A stretch of 64,000 bases of DNA from the NCBI RefSeq assembly GCF_023065955.2, contig NW_026623100.1, positions 10,266,501 through 10,330,500 on the forward strand, read 5' to 3'. Within the stretch, counting starts at the first letter, position 1, and each line of letters starts with the position of its first letter. Made by a program: the position numbers and the translations under genes. This document shows positions 24,592 to 50,240 of the stretch, in pieces. The notes below the pieces were generated by a model. That model ran no database searches. It was not told the origin of the DNA and saw nothing but the letters and a program-made list of their open reading frames with translations. The DNA is from Ursus arctos (taxonomy: Eukaryota; Chordata; Mammalia; Carnivora; Ursidae).

Positions 24592-25570
24592 GGGGTACCT
24601 GGGTGGTGCAGTTGGTTGAGCATCTGATTCTTGGTTTTGGCTCAGGCTGTGATCTCAGGGTCATAGGACTGAGTCCCATATTGGGCTCCACGCTTAGTGG
24701 GGAATCTGCTTAAGATTCTCTTTCTCCTTCTGACCTTCCTCCCTGTTCTAATAAATAAATAAATCTTTTTTTTAATTTAAATTCAATTAGCCAACATATA
24801 GTACATCATTACTTTCAGATGTAGAGTTGTTATTCATCAGCTGTATATAACACCCAGTGCTTATCACATCACATGCCCTCCTTAATGCCCATCACCTAGT
24901 TACCCCATCCCCCACCCACCTCCCCTCCAGCAACCCTGTTTGTTTCCTAGAGTTAAGAGTCTCTCATGGTTTGCCCCCCCCCCCCGATTTCTTCCCATTT
25001 AGTTTTCCCTTGCTTCCTCTATGATCCTCCACACTGATTCTCATATTCCACGAGTGAAATCATATAATTGTCTTTCTCTGATTGAGTTATTTCACTCAGC
25101 ATAATACCCTCCAGTTCCATCCACATTGATGTAAATGTTAAGATTTCATCCTTTTTGATGGAGAAGTAATATTCCATCGTGCATATATACCACTTGTTCT
25201 TTATCCATTCATCTGTTGATGGACATCCGGGCTCTTTCCATAGTTTGACTATTATGGACATTGTTGCTATAAACACTGGGGTGCAAGTGCCCCTTCAGAT
25301 CACTACATTTTATCTTTGGGGTAAATACCTAGTAGTGCAATTGCTGGGTCATAGGGTAGCTCTATTTTTAACTTCTTGAGGAACCTCCATACTATTTTCT
25401 ACAATGGTTGTACCAGCTTGCATTCCCACCAGTAGTGTAAGAGGGTTCCCCTTTCTCCACATCCTCACTAACATTTGTTGTTTCCTGTGTTAATTTTATC
25501 CATTCTGACTGGTGTGAGGTGGTATCTCATCGTGGTTAAAATAAATAAATAAATCTTAAAAAAATAATTA
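24592..25570 (+). mobile_element. CAN-SINE split in its tail by an L1 fragment
   Basis: SINE body 24,592-24,766, remaining tail 25,540-25,570. The host duplication around the SINE is TAATTAATAACATCTGG/TAATTAATGATATCTGG. Confidence 0.9.
24767..25539 (-). mobile_element. 5'-truncated L1 3' end, antisense
   Basis: Carnivore L1 3' UTR plus the ORF2 C-terminal end (a 25,019-25,276 antisense frame includes WKEPGCPSTDEWIKNKWYIC). Duplication AATAAATAAATAAATCT taken from the SINE tail, 24,750-24,766 and 25,540-25,556. Confidence 0.9.
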
Positions 25571-26500
25571 ATGATATCTGGCTTCGTATCAGGTAGCACT
25601 TCTGCTTGATGCCCCAAAACATCAAGACCTACGACAGGATGGATACTGGGACCACAAATTATTAGTATGCCAATGTTACTGTCGCCCAAACTAAATCTCA
25701 CAAGAGACAAAGGAAATAACAGGTAATTAGAATCCAGAGATTCTTTACCATCATCTTCAATTAGCTGCCACAGAATTTCCCAGTACTGAATCTCTCCTAA
25801 AATTCTTACTTCTCCCAATCCCTTCAGGTATCTGAAACAGAAAAAAAGGAAAAAAAATTTTTTCCCTAAAAGATTTCTCCCTTCTTTCTCGTCTTTTAAA
25901 TAGCAATCTCAACTGTTGGCAGTTTCTGAGGAATTTAAAGAACATCAATAAAATTTAGGCCAAATTAGATTTATAATTAGAAAACAGATATTATTTTTGT
26001 TATTAAGCTTAAGAATAAAATGCAGCAGTGTCTACAAAAATATTTATAGACACTAAAGCACAAAGCAGCCAATCGAGCTACACCTAATGTTTAATGACTG
26101 TGGCTGAGTCTCTGTTCTCTAGCAAAACAGACTAAGCTCCTGATGGGCAGGGACCATGTTCTGGTCAGCTGTGCCTTTCTCCACATATAACAACACACTG
26201 CTCACTCAAAGGGACACTCACAGAATTTGTTGAATTCTATTAAAAGAGAAAACAGTATTTTTAAAAAGTCAATGGTGATTGCTAAGGTGACATCTGAACT
26301 CAGACGTTCAAATAACACCATTCTTGCCCATTCTGAAATGAAACTATCAGAAGGAAAAGAGAGAGAGTTAAACCAAATAACAGCACTGAAATCTCCATGC
26401 CTATATAAGGGAGAATCACACCACGTTCAGCCAGTGAAAAGGACTAGCATTTAAAATATATTTTAATGGGAATACTTTCTCACTACCTTTAAGTAAAAAC
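25571..26500. other. MRPL30 3' flank, no gene recognised
   Basis: Unique-looking sequence. The MRPL30 3' UTR probably ends just inside its right edge. Confidence 0.45.
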
Positions 26501-26534
26501 GATTTACATTTTTTAATATGAAACTGCTCTGGCC

Positions 26535-31176
<4,642 letters not shown>

Positions 31177-31203
31177 GACTGTGGTGACTGTTCTCTTCCG
31201 AGG

Positions 31204-32660
31204 CTATGACAAGCAGAAAATACATCCACGGGTCAAATGTGTCTCGGAAATGCATAGGTGCCCACTTTTGTAACATTAAAAAACTAAACAACAAGTTAAT
31301 TATAAACTACTAAAGTTTAACGGTGAAATCTTATTATTTTAATACAATAAAGGTAAGAATTAAGTTATAATAAATGTGTTATTTGGAGTTCAGCAAAACC
31401 GTAGGTAGTATTTATACATTAACCACATCTCATTTTTGCCAAATGAGTTAGAACCTAGGTTGACTCAACAAGGATGGGCAAAGGAGGTTATTATTAAGAA
31501 TGTTTTGTTATAGAATCACAGCAAATGGAAGGACTAGAAGGGACTGAGGAAATCCTGACTAGCAGAACTAGAATTAACAACCTTATCTTATATATGTGGA
31601 AAATGAAAAATCAATCATTTACCCCAGGGCATCCAGCTATCCAAGGAGTATACTAGTTCCAGTCCAATTCTAGTTCCTAGTCCAGCGCATGTTCACTAAA
31701 TCATAACACCATAATAACTTTATTTTCTGCATATTTGTATTTTTAAACTAGTAACGAATATACATTGCTTCTATGATGTAAAAAAAGTCATGTTTATTTA
31801 GACACAAATTATTACAACCTACTATACTGATGTATACTGGAAACAGAAAGATTATATATGTATATTTTGGATCGGTTACTTAATTTGTGTGCTTCAATTT
31901 TTCCCAAAAGAAAGAATATAATACCTATCTTGCAAATGAGTTATTCTAAAAACACCTAAAACAGTATTTAGCACATAGGAAGCCCTCAATAAATGGTAGC
32001 TTTTACTGATAAAATTATTAAATTATTACAAAGCTGTAATAAGAACACTCTAACACACCAAAACAAGATACAATGGTGTATTTCAGTGAATCACCAGATT
32101 CTGGCTCACTCAAGTTCTGCAAGTCTTTTCCATGATGTGAAATTGTGGGAATCAATGCAAGATGTCCCATTAAAAGAGCCAGACTGCAGAAAAATTTTCA
32201 GCAACTGAACCAGTCTCTCAAAATTAATTATATATCAGTTTTAGAAAAGTTAACTACTAAATCCTTAGTGTCATGAAATCCAGAATTTTGTCTTGTTAAT
32301 TTTCTACTCTCAGCATCTAGTACAGTATCTGATGAACAGTAGGCACCCAGTGTTTATTTCTGAATGTCTGAATCAATTAATGGGTTAGATCTATGGTCCG
32401 CTCAGCTCAGAATTCAGAAGTACATCAAAATACCGTAACTCCCATTCAGACTTCACACTTCAAACATTACCACACAGCATAACAATGTCTAGTTCAAATC
32501 ATCCACCACTGCTTGATACATATTTTGTATCAAGGTTTCCTTAGAAGAAACACCTAATTTCCTTAGAAGAGATGTTTATTTAATTCTCAGGCCCTTCAAT
32601 CAAATAGGTAATGATAAAGTATTTTGTTTACCATACTTCTTTCTCCCAAGTTAAACATAA
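31204..32660. other. MRPL30 first intron, mostly unique with MIR/L2 tails
   Basis: MIR/L2 3'-end wording at 31,950-32,000 (AGCACATAGGAAGCCCTCAATAAATG) and 32,310-32,380. Confidence 0.5.
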
Positions 32661-32669
32661 TATACTAAC

Positions 32670-32875
32670 CCAACTCATTTGGCTTCGCACTATGTTACTC
32701 TTTTTCTTATCGCTTAAATTTCAACAAAAGCCTCCTCACTGACCTTCTGGCTTCCATTCCAACTTCCCTAAGATCTCTTCTCCATGGCAGCAATCAAGTA
32801 ATTAAAATCCTAAATCAGATCATGTCAACTTCTCTTCTCAAAACCTTCCAGTAAGCCAGGTTTCTCACTGTTGGA
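32670..32875 (+). mobile_element. L2 fragment
   Basis: AGATCATGTCAACTTCTCTTCTCAAAACCTTCCAGTAAG-type L2 text (32,817-32,856). Confidence 0.65.
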
Positions 32876-32879
32876 GTGA

Positions 32880-34080
32880 GAAGTAACATACAAGCAAGAG
32901 GAGAAAGCCAAAATAATCCATGTGATCCAACAGCACAGCTCCCGTTTAGCTAAATATTGATAGTGATGGGTATAGAAATAATCACAGGCATGCATTTATA
33001 TGTGGGTTAGCTCTGTTAGCTAAGAAGACCAAAAAGCAATGGCATCCCAGTAGCAATGAGCACACCCAGCACCCTGATCTTAGCATTCTCTAATAAAAGA
33101 AACCAGGGCTCCATGGAGAAATGGCTGATTGGAGGGCTACAGCAGGGAATATACAAAGATGAGCCTGGAGCATCTTGTAGTACTAGAAAGGACTACTCAA
33201 AAAATCAAAATGATGGGAGTACGTCAAAAGGACATAGGAACCAAGTGAAAGAGCTCCTGATGGCTAAAGCTAAACCAAAATGAGCAACAAAGTAACAAAG
33301 TATTGGCTTATAATCTAAACCATAAAATAACCACGATTCCATACTCATATAAATAAATGAAGAAGTAAATTAATGGCAGAGAAGAAACAAATCTCCCTTA
33401 CAGAAGAATTCCAAACAACTTATGCAGATACTTCCCTCTCAAAGAGGTGGAACAAAAACACTCATCTCTTAAGTATGGGCTATGCTTAATAACTTGCTCC
33501 CAGAGTACAGTATCGAAAGAGGGAAAACTAACATTGTACTAGAGAATCCTCACAAACACTATGTGAGCCAGGTGATCATGGTTAGTATCAACTGTGATAA
33601 AAGTCAAGTTGATAGCATGCACCCTTGATATGATGGAATGAGAACGGCACTTCATCTTCCTCCCAAAAAGCCCTAACACCAGGCTGAGAGAAAAACATCA
33701 AACTCCATTTGAAGGACATTGTGGAAAATACCTGACCAGTACCTCTTCAAATACCTGAGTGCCTTAAAACTGTCAAGGTCACCAAAAACAAGGAAAGTGA
33801 GATACTGCCACAGTCGAGAGGAGCCTAAGGAGCCATGATGACTAAATGGCATTCTGGAACAGTAAAAGACATCTAGTAAACACTAAGAAAGCTGAATGAA
33901 GTATGAACTTTAGTTAATGATGTAGCAGTATTGATTCATCAATTATAACATACGTACATTACTAACGTAAGATTGTTAATAAAAGGGGAAATCAGGTGTG
34001 GGGTAATTAGGAACTCTGTACTATCTTCACAACTTTTCTATAAACCTAAAATTATTCTAAGATAAAAAGTTTATTTATTA
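32880..34080 (+). mobile_element. Old L1 3' UTR (L1M-type)
   Basis: Ends with the typical GGAACTCTGTACTATCTTCACAACTTTTCTATAAACCTAAAATTATTCTAAGATAAAAAG (34,009-34,069). A related copy lies at 38,030-38,850. Confidence 0.75.
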
Positions 34081-34089
34081 AAAACCCAA

Positions 34090-34600
34090 AAAGCTTTAAT
34101 GCATTGGAACGACAGCCAAACCTTAACCCCACCTCTAAGACTTCATCTCCAATCACTCTCAATCAATACACACACTGGCCCTCTTACAGGTCCAAGTTGC
34201 CAGGCAGCCATGCTTCTTTGGATGGGCTGTTCTTTCTCCTTGAATGCTCCTGATATTCACATAGTTAATTCCCTTACTTCCTTCAATTCCTGGCTCAAAT
34301 CTTTTCTCAATGGGGTCTGGCCTGATTCCATTATTTAACATTTTGACCCACCCCCAAACTCTCAGACTTCTTACTTCACTTGGTTTTCTTTCCATCGCAC
34401 TTATCTTCTAACAGTTTGTTAGGTTTGTTGTTTGCTGTCTGTCTCCACCCAGTAACATGTTAATTCCGCGAGGACAATTATTTTTAAATTTTGTTTTGTT
34501 TTTGGTCTGCCCAGTCTCTTCACAGAGTATGCCAAGCTTAAACCTAAAGCAGCACCTGTCATGTGCTAGGCACACAATCAAATTGTAAAGTTTAATTTAC
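34090..34600 (+). mobile_element. L2 3' end
   Basis: TTCCTGGCTCAAATCTTTTCTCAATG... to ATGTGCTAGGCACACAATCAA. Confidence 0.65.
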
Positions 34601-35399
34601 AGACTTCAGAAGGTGTGATAATTCAAAGTTATAAGTTTTAATAAAAAGTAAAGATTATTGTTAATAATAAGGCACACAACTCTTGGACCTTGAAGTAACC
34701 ATATCGTCTTCTACTGTACAATAACTTCTCTTACACAGGTGCAAAAAAAGGAGAATACATGCATCATGAGAAGTATGGTCCCTTTTCCATAAAAAAAAGT
34801 CTGTGAATGTGTGTGTATACACAGAAAAACTGGAAGGCTATCAGTAAAATGTTAACATACCCCTGGGGAGAAGGCTATCGAGGCGATTTTCCAATCCCAG
34901 TTAATGTCTGAATAGTTTCAGGCATCTATTAAACGACAAAAGTAAGGGAAACGCTACTGAAAATGCACAACACAGAATTTCCCTTTGAATAAACCGAGAT
35001 CTCTGAAGGCAATAAATGTCTCTACTTTTAATTCCTAATGCTTATCAAGTATAGGCAGTCCTCATCCTCATCCGCGCCTCTTGGCAAAAAGACACAGAAC
35101 AGGCAGCTTCGGATAGGTGGCGATCAAAAACATGGTTGTAAAATCACAGTTTTGGTAAAATGATAAATACTTTAAATGCCAACCCTGGAAGGTTTTGCCT
35201 TCTAAAATGCAATTAGGTAAGCTTTTATCTTCATTAACAAAAATTCAAGTTACGCTGATCCCCAGTGGGAAACCGAAATTAATAAAACAGAAGCACAGAA
35301 ACTGCTAAAACAAACGTGAATTCCCTTCCCCACTGAGCTATCCTCCCCAGGCGTCTGGGCCCTTGGGCTCCAACAGTCGGGCTCAACAAGCCGCGTGGC
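34601..35399. other. MRPL30 first intron, no repeat recognised with confidence
   Basis: Unique-looking; becomes GC-richer toward the promoter from about 35,330. Confidence 0.5.
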
Positions 35400-35636
35400 T
35401 CGGGAACTAGGGAACAGAATCTGGTCGACCACTGGCTTTTCGCGAGCCCATGAGACAGTAGACGGGCGCAGGCCCATTTAGGTTACTGCGACCCGCCAAC
35501 TCAGAATCCAATAGGAGAACCAACTGGCATCTCCATAGCGTCCCCAGGTACGTACTCCTGACAAAAATGCAATACATTCCACCATTCATTCCCCCCTCAA
35601 CATCTGGTAAATGTTGTTCAGCCTGAACTTACTCAC

Positions 35637-35740
35637 CGAGTGAAAGAAGAACAAACGAAAAACCAAGAAGCGCTACACTCAAACCCGGCCGTCGCAGTGC
35701 GCACGGACTGCGACACCGCGCACTTTAGTTCCGGCCGTGC
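35637..35740 (-). other. MRPL30: MRPL30 5'-UTR exon 1 (candidate)
   Basis: On the minus strand CTTTCACTCG is followed by a near-perfect donor, GTGAGTAAG (35,636-35,628), at the edge of the GC-rich promoter and at the right distance for a noncoding first exon upstream of 31,203. The 5' boundary is a guess. Confidence 0.55.
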
Positions 35741-35758
35741 CCCGCCTACTCAAGGGCC

Positions 35759-35759
<1 letters not shown>

Positions 35760-35798
<39 letters not shown>
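35760..35798 (+). repeat. 39-bp poly(A) homopolymer in the promoter
   Basis: Uninterrupted A run between GGGCCC and CGGAGCGC, with no SINE or L1 body attached. Confidence 0.97.
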
Positions 35799-35799
<1 letters not shown>

Positions 35800-35896
35800 G
35801 GAGCGCAGGCGCACTGGTGTCACGTGATGGCTCCCGGAAGTGCCGCTGGCCAGCTCGGGTCTGGTTGTGTTTGGGGCGGAGGCGGGTTTCGGAACT

Positions 35897-43869
<7,973 letters not shown>

Positions 43870-46179
43870 TTTTTATATTTCTACTAATTTATGGATCCAT
43901 TTTTCAGTTATGTAACCAATCCTAAATATTTTTATATATACATTATTCAGGAGATTTACAGTGTTTCCAGTAACAAGGTTAATTTAAACATTTTACCAAC
44001 TTTTTTCTTATTTGGCTGTTGGAGAATGAATCAATAAATAACGAGCACCTATTATGAAGATGAATTGGATGTTAATCTTGCCCCTGGGAATTTAGCATCC
44101 AGGAGGAAAAATCATGGATTAGAGTACTCTTTGAAGAGACAGATGGGCTTGTGGGTCTAATAACCAGGAGAAATTCACCAACATTCATTTATCCAATATT
44201 ACCTAACTCTATAAAGGCAAATCAACGTGCTTAGTTATGCAGATGCAGTTTGCAGCTAATTCAACCTTGGTTGGCACGTTTGTAAAGCTTTGCAGCTTAG
44301 AATCAACTGTTCTGGGTAAGCTCATCCATCTAGATGCCAGCTGACTGCTTGGAGATAGGTTGGGTTTGGGGATAAAGGCAGAAGTAACGGGCAGTCCAGA
44401 AGCTTTAAGAATAAGCTAAGCCAGTCTATGGAGGGAAACAGAAGTACTCGTGTTGGGGAATACACATATAAACATCACATCTGGAGAAGACTGAAGATTA
44501 CATTCAAGATTAAGTAGTATTGAGGACCAAAGCTGGGTAGAAGCCACGGGAATAAGGTCAGGCAGAGTGGTCCTGGGTGACTTGACTTGGACTTGATTTA
44601 TGTTTTACCTCTGGGAGCCAGCAGTCACCTGAGTTGGCATAAAAGACCAAGAAGGGATTCCAGAAAAGTTCCTAATGTTTTTCTTTAATGTTTTCAGGTT
44701 CAGGTGCTGATAATGCTGAACCTGAAAAGACTCAAGCCAGTTTGCCAAGTTTTATTATATGGAAATTCAGGGTCTCAGGAGAGCAAGTGTTGGACCTAAT
44801 CAGAAGTTACTTTCTGCAAAGTATCGTAGCTATTTTGCCAGGTACCTATCAGCATGTGGAAGTAGAGTGGCTTTTCATTCAGGTGAGAACATGTATTAGA
44901 CCTCCTCCTTTTCATGTTAAAATAACCACTCTGATTTCTTCTAGAGCATGTGAATCTATCACTGTAGAGATTCAGCAGTTCACAACCCTGTGAAATTAAC
45001 TTTTATCCAACCCACATAGGAATCCTGCCTAAGACATATTGATATTTAAGGAAGAGCACCTATTCATTATTTATAATAATGGATAAAGCAGTAATGCTAT
45101 CCATTATTCTAGATACTTGAAATCTATCCCCAGAACCAATTAGAACATCAGAAGACTACCATATCCAAGTTACTTATTAAATACATTAAGAAACTTGCAA
45201 GAACTGTATGAGAAAACTATAAACTTTACGGAAGAATGTAAAAGAAAACTAGGGCAAGACAAATTATATTCTTGAATGGGAAGACTTAATAAGATGTCAT
45301 TTCTCCCTAAGTTAATTTATAAATTAAATGACAAAGAGACTAACACTAGGAGACTTGCTTGACCAGCTATAAAGATGTGAAGTTACAATATATATATTTT
45401 TTTAATGTATGGGCATAAGAACGGACAAATCAATTGGGTAGAATGAGTCTGAAAACACCTGAGAGAAAGTAAATGTGTGTATGGGTCCTTAATGCACAAC
45501 AAAGGTGTGGTTCATATTAGTGAGGAAAGAGTAGACTATTCAATAAATCTTTGGAAAAAACATTAGATCTCTACCCCCACATAGAGGTTATTCTGTTAAA
45601 GAGCTAATTAATTAAATTTTTTTTCTAAGATTTTATCCATTTGAGAGAGAGAGAACATGAGAGACAGATCACAAGCAGGCTGAAGGGGTAGAGGGAAACG
45701 CAGATTCCCTGCTTAGCAGGGAGCCCAATGTGGGACTCGATCCCAGGACTCTGGGATCATGACCCGAGCCGAAGGCAGACGCTTAACCCACTGAGTCACC
45801 CAGGTGCCCCCCAAAAAATTTTTTTAAAGCTCCACTAAATATACTAAGTATAACACAAAACCCAGGAATTATCAAGAAAAGGAAAAGGCAAAAGATTTGA
45901 TCACGTAAATATTGAAAACTTGAGTAGAGAGAACCATAAAAAGTTAACATGACCTCAGATTTATAGCATATAGAGAAAGGGTTAATAGTAGTAATATATA
46001 AGGAAGATAGCCAAATTTTCAGGAAGTGAACTCAATCTTGCCTCTGTTAGCCTCAGCAAGGACTTTGTCCTTTGAGTGATCTCTCCCTCTGCAGCATTGT
46101 TTCTGCTAGACAGACATTCCCAGCCAGATACCACCCATCCTATTTCTTTGTTCTTTATGAACAAACTTCTTAAAGTTCT
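43870..46179. other. MITD1 3' flank, no gene recognised
   Basis: Contains the CAN-SINE at 45,617-45,811. The 101-codon frame at 44,688 has no recognisable product. Confidence 0.45.
45617..45811 (-). mobile_element. CAN-SINE
   Basis: Antisense copy, GATTTTATCCATTTGAGAGA to CACCCAGGTGCCCC. Confidence 0.92.
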
Positions 46180-48333
46180 CTATACAATTTTTTCCCATTT
46201 TGTCACCACGTATTAATACTTCAGCTCACTTCAGCCAGGCTATCCTATCACTCCACTGAAATTGCTCTTGTCAAGGTCAACAATGACTTCCATTATTACC
46301 ATATCCAGCGGGCACTTCTTAACCTTCATATTACTTGACCTTTCAGGAGTATTTGACCTAGTTGGCCTCTCCCTTCTTAAAGCTCTCAAATTCCATGAAA
46401 CATTCTTTCTTTCTCTTCCACCCTTTTAAGTATCAGTGTTCTCCTATATTAGATACTAAGTAGTAACCTCTTTTTTTTTTTTTAATCTACGCTCTCCCCC
46501 AAGTGATTATACCAGTAATTCCTTAGTGAAAAGCAATAGAAACTGCTCTTACCTGATGTAAGCAAAAATAGTGGGTAGTTCAAGCCATCACCACAAGAGG
46601 TACAGACTTGGCCTTGGAATTCTGCAGTGAAAAAAAACCCACATCTAGAATCACAACACAGAACTAATCAGCTGATACCACTGTTGACCCCAAGGCAAGG
46701 CCTGAACTCAGTAGCCTTATTACCACTTCTATCACTTAAATTATTGGACACTACACTGCCATCTTAGCACCTTGCTACCCCAGAAATTCAGGCCCTGGTA
46801 CTACTGCCAGAGAAGGGTTTTCACCATCCCAGGTTCACTTCATCATGATCCATTCAGAGTCTGAAACAAGTACATCTGATTGGCAGAGCCTCCGTCATGT
46901 GCCCTCACCCTGGATTCAAGAGAGGTGAGAAAGAGAAGATAGTGAAAATTCCAGTTTCCAGAGGGGAGTGTTGTTGGTGTGCAACCTCTGGAGTTCCCCA
47001 GGTGAAATTCAAAACTGGCCTCCGTACACTCAGGGCGAGGAGAGACTGAAGACAGAGGCAGACCACTCCAGATTGGTAGGTGGGGTTTAATAAGCAAGGG
47101 AACTTACCTATGAGACTTGTCTTGGGTGGCTATGAGACAAGTAATCTCCACACATGCCTGCAGAATCTCGAGAGTTCATGGAGGCCTTGATGGGATTCAA
47201 GTCACATCTACAATCCAGATAGTCTCAGTAACATATGAGTCTCTCAAGGCTGAGTCCTTGAAGTGGCTCCTAGTATGGGAGCAGTGGACAGAACACACAT
47301 CCCAAGGACAGGGGAGGGTGTAAAGAGCCTCCGATTGCCCATCTCCAGTTCGAGGGTCAACTGCAGTCACATCTTCTTGATGACCTCTCCAACAGGAGGT
47401 TCTGCTTCGCAGCAAGGTTTTTAAGTTGGAGAATTCCCCAAACAGTGAGGGGACTCAGGTGCTAAACACTTTATGCTTTAAGATGAATTATGAAAGTTCA
47501 CAATTATCCCTTTTCATGACTTCAAATACTATATATATGCTGTCAACTCCTGAATATATAAATTAAGCCAAAATTTTTCCTTGGCGCTGTGATCTTACAT
47601 GTTCAGCTGCCTATTTGGCATTTCTCCTGGCATTTCAGAAGCACAGTCATTTCAAATATAGGAGGCTGCAGCTGAGCTCTGGAAACAACACTCCCCCACT
47701 CCCTGTGTTTACTCCCATCCATCCAGTTGCTCAAATAAGAAATCTAGGAGTCATTCTTGATTCTTCATCTCCTTTATCCTCATATGGAAACAATCAGAAA
47801 AGTCTGTGGACTCTAGCTGCAAAACATACCTTTTCTATTCTGGGTAATGCTAAGTTTCTCTTTTGGAACTTGAAGCTAACCTTTCACCTGATGATATCCT
47901 CGCTCTTGAGAAACATGGTATCAGAAAATCACGAGTGCTTTATTGCCCCAAAACACATCATATCAGGATTTTTATCTTTCTTGGAAAGTAACTTTAACAT
48001 GTTGCAGCAAATGTAATGAGTAAAAAATACACCCATGAGAAATCTCTTCAGAATTGTTTATTTGCTGTTTAATATTGCTGGAAAAGAACAGAAGGACCTG
48101 CCTATGAAACCCGACTCAAATGATTAGACTCAACTCAAATGGTTAGACTGCCAGTTGTGTTTGTCCCAGGAGCCACTTGAAAAGTAAAATCCCCTTCACT
48201 TACTCCACTCCCACACTGAGAGAACCAGTTGCAAACAAAACCTTGTGTGTCCCCTCCTGCCCCTTCCCTTCGTCAAAAAAAAAGGGGGGGGGGAGATGAG
48301 ATCTGGATCCACTCAGTTACATGAAAAGAACTC

Positions 48334-49291
48334 ATAAGAGCTAAATTCACATGTTAAAATCCTAACCCCCAGTACCTCAGTATGTAACTATTTGGAGATA
48401 AGGTCTTCAAAGAGCTATAAAGTTAAAAATGATGTCTTTAGAGTGGATCCTAAGACTGGTATCCTTATGAGAAGTGGAAATTTTGACACAGATATGCACA
48501 CTCAGAGGAAATGTAACAGCACCCCAATTGGTCTTAAGGGTTAACGTGCTTCAAGCTTATGCACGCCTTGCTTGCTGACCTGAATCCCAATTTGTAGCAG
48601 TACTAACCTACTTCCCTTGAGATCCTGCAGACTGCTAGAAGCAGACTTCCCGGAAGATAAGGCTTGACCACACTCAAAAACAGCCACCACTGACCATGGC
48701 ATCTTCAATAAGAGACATCTGGCTGGGATCCTTGATTCCTGGCACAGGGGGAGGAGTCTGGACTGCTTTGCCAGGACGTGGCTTATTGGGCTGCAGGGGC
48801 ATCCTTTACTGAGATACACCTAGGAGCCTTGATTATTGGTAGAGCAGAGGATTCTGGAAGATTTTTCAAGGACAAATGATCAACTGCTGAGCACCAATTT
48901 CTCCTGTACATAGCCCCCTCACCATTCCCTGTGCCTTCCCTTTTAATAATCTGCTGCCCCTGGACAGGGAAGATGGTCTTTGAGACGTTAATCTGCCATT
49001 TTTCCAGGTTGCCAACTTCCTCAATAAAGCAACCCTTCTTTTCCCACCAACACTTTTCTCTTGAAGTGGTGACTTTGGAACTGGTCCTCTGTCCAATAAC
49101 AGAAAGACCATGTGAGGATACAGCAAGAAGGCAACTACCTGCAGGCCAAGGAGAGAGGCCCCAGGAGACACCAAACCCACCAACTCTTCTTGGACTTCCT
49201 GGCCTCCGGAACTGTGAGAAAAAATATTTTTATTGTTTAAGCCACCTACTCTGTGGTATTTTGTTATGGCGGCCTTAGCAAACTAATATAT
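48334..49291 (+). mobile_element. MaLR LTR (MST/MLT1-like), split by the solo LTR
   Basis: Left part 48,334-48,511 reads like the start of these LTRs (AAATCCTAACCCCCAGTACCTCAG, then the GTATCCTTATGAGAAGTGGAAATTT segment). The right part, 49,102-49,291, carries CATGTGAGGATACAGCAAGAAGGC and ends in CTGTGAGAAAAAATATTTTTATTG...GTATTTTGTTATGGCGGC. Family name from memory. Confidence 0.8.
48512..49101 (+). mobile_element. Solo LTR of an endogenous retrovirus (class I-like), 590 bp
   Basis: Starts TGTAACAG and ends CAATAACA, and is bracketed by a 4-bp duplication GAAA (48,508-48,511 and 49,102-49,105). Removing it restores a continuous MaLR LTR sequence (...CAGAGGAAAGACCATGTGAGG). An AATAAA with downstream sequence sits near 49,023, as expected for the R region. 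4-bp duplications fit gammaretrovirus-like elements. The strand is inferred from the AATAAA. No internal retroviral genes remain. Confidence 0.85.
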
Positions 49292-49714
49292 ACTGCTTTA
49301 TTGTTTCCCTTTAAATGGAATCAGAATTAAACCTTGTCCTGAAAATGGAAGTCATCCTTAATTTTTGACAAGGGCTTAACACAATGTCAGCATCTTTCCA
49401 TGGCCACTGCCAGCATTACTTCTGCTAGGATTCCTGCTGTAGTCTCCCAAATGGCTTTCTGCTTCCTGTGTTCTGTCCCTCCAATCCATTCTCCACAGAG
49501 CAGACAGAATAGTCTTTGTAACAACTGCAGTATCATTGCACTTAAAATATGATCTGTGTCTACCTTGGGCTATCTGTCCCTACATGATCCGGTCTCTTTT
49601 TTCTCCATCTTCATCTTGCTCCATTCTCCCCTTGTTCCCACACTTCAGTTTGCCTGTACTTCCTTTGACACCATCAGTAACCTAGCTTTTACCTGCTTTA
49701 GGGCTTCCTGTATG

Positions 49715-50240
49715 CTGTTGTGTGGTAGATTATACTTTGCAGAAATGGTTGCAATAGGATCTCCTAGACCCAGTAGTAATTTTTATAATGACTTTGACAT
49801 TCCTCCCATGGAGTGGTGGCTATCCATGTTCTCTCCTTTTGGATTTGGATGCACGTGTGGCTATACAAATTGCTTCCAAGATAAGGTATAAAAGGAAATA
49901 TTTTCTGTTGGGCTTTCTTGAGTCACTTCTGGGAATTCAGCTACCATGCTGTGAGGAAGTTCAGGCAGCCTTGATTAGGCGCATGGGAAGGAATTGAAGG
50001 CCTCAACCCATTGCTCCAGATGCGCTCCCAGCCAACTGCCAGCACCAACTTGCCAGCCACGTGAGCCATCTTGAAGCAGGTATTTCCAGCTCTTTAAGCT
50101 GTCCTAGCCGATGACACTGGATCATATGCTCTATCCCCATCAAAGCTCAAATTATAGATTTGTGAATAAAATAAATGTTGTTTCAAGCCACTAAGTTTTG
50201 GAGTGGTTTGTTAAGAGGCAATAGATAACTGGTAAAACCG
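49715..50240 (+). mobile_element. MaLR LTR (MLT1-like)
   Basis: The 3' end has the typical AATAAAATAAATGTTGTTTCAAGCCACTAAGTTTTGGAGTGGTTTGTTAAGAGGCAATAGATAACTGG pattern (here broken up for description; 50,165-50,233), preceded by AGCCATCTTGAAGCAG. The left boundary is approximate. Confidence 0.7.

Noticed and set aside
47615..48016. 133-codon plus-strand frame
   Set aside because: Falls on L2 3' sequence; reads as decayed LINE text.
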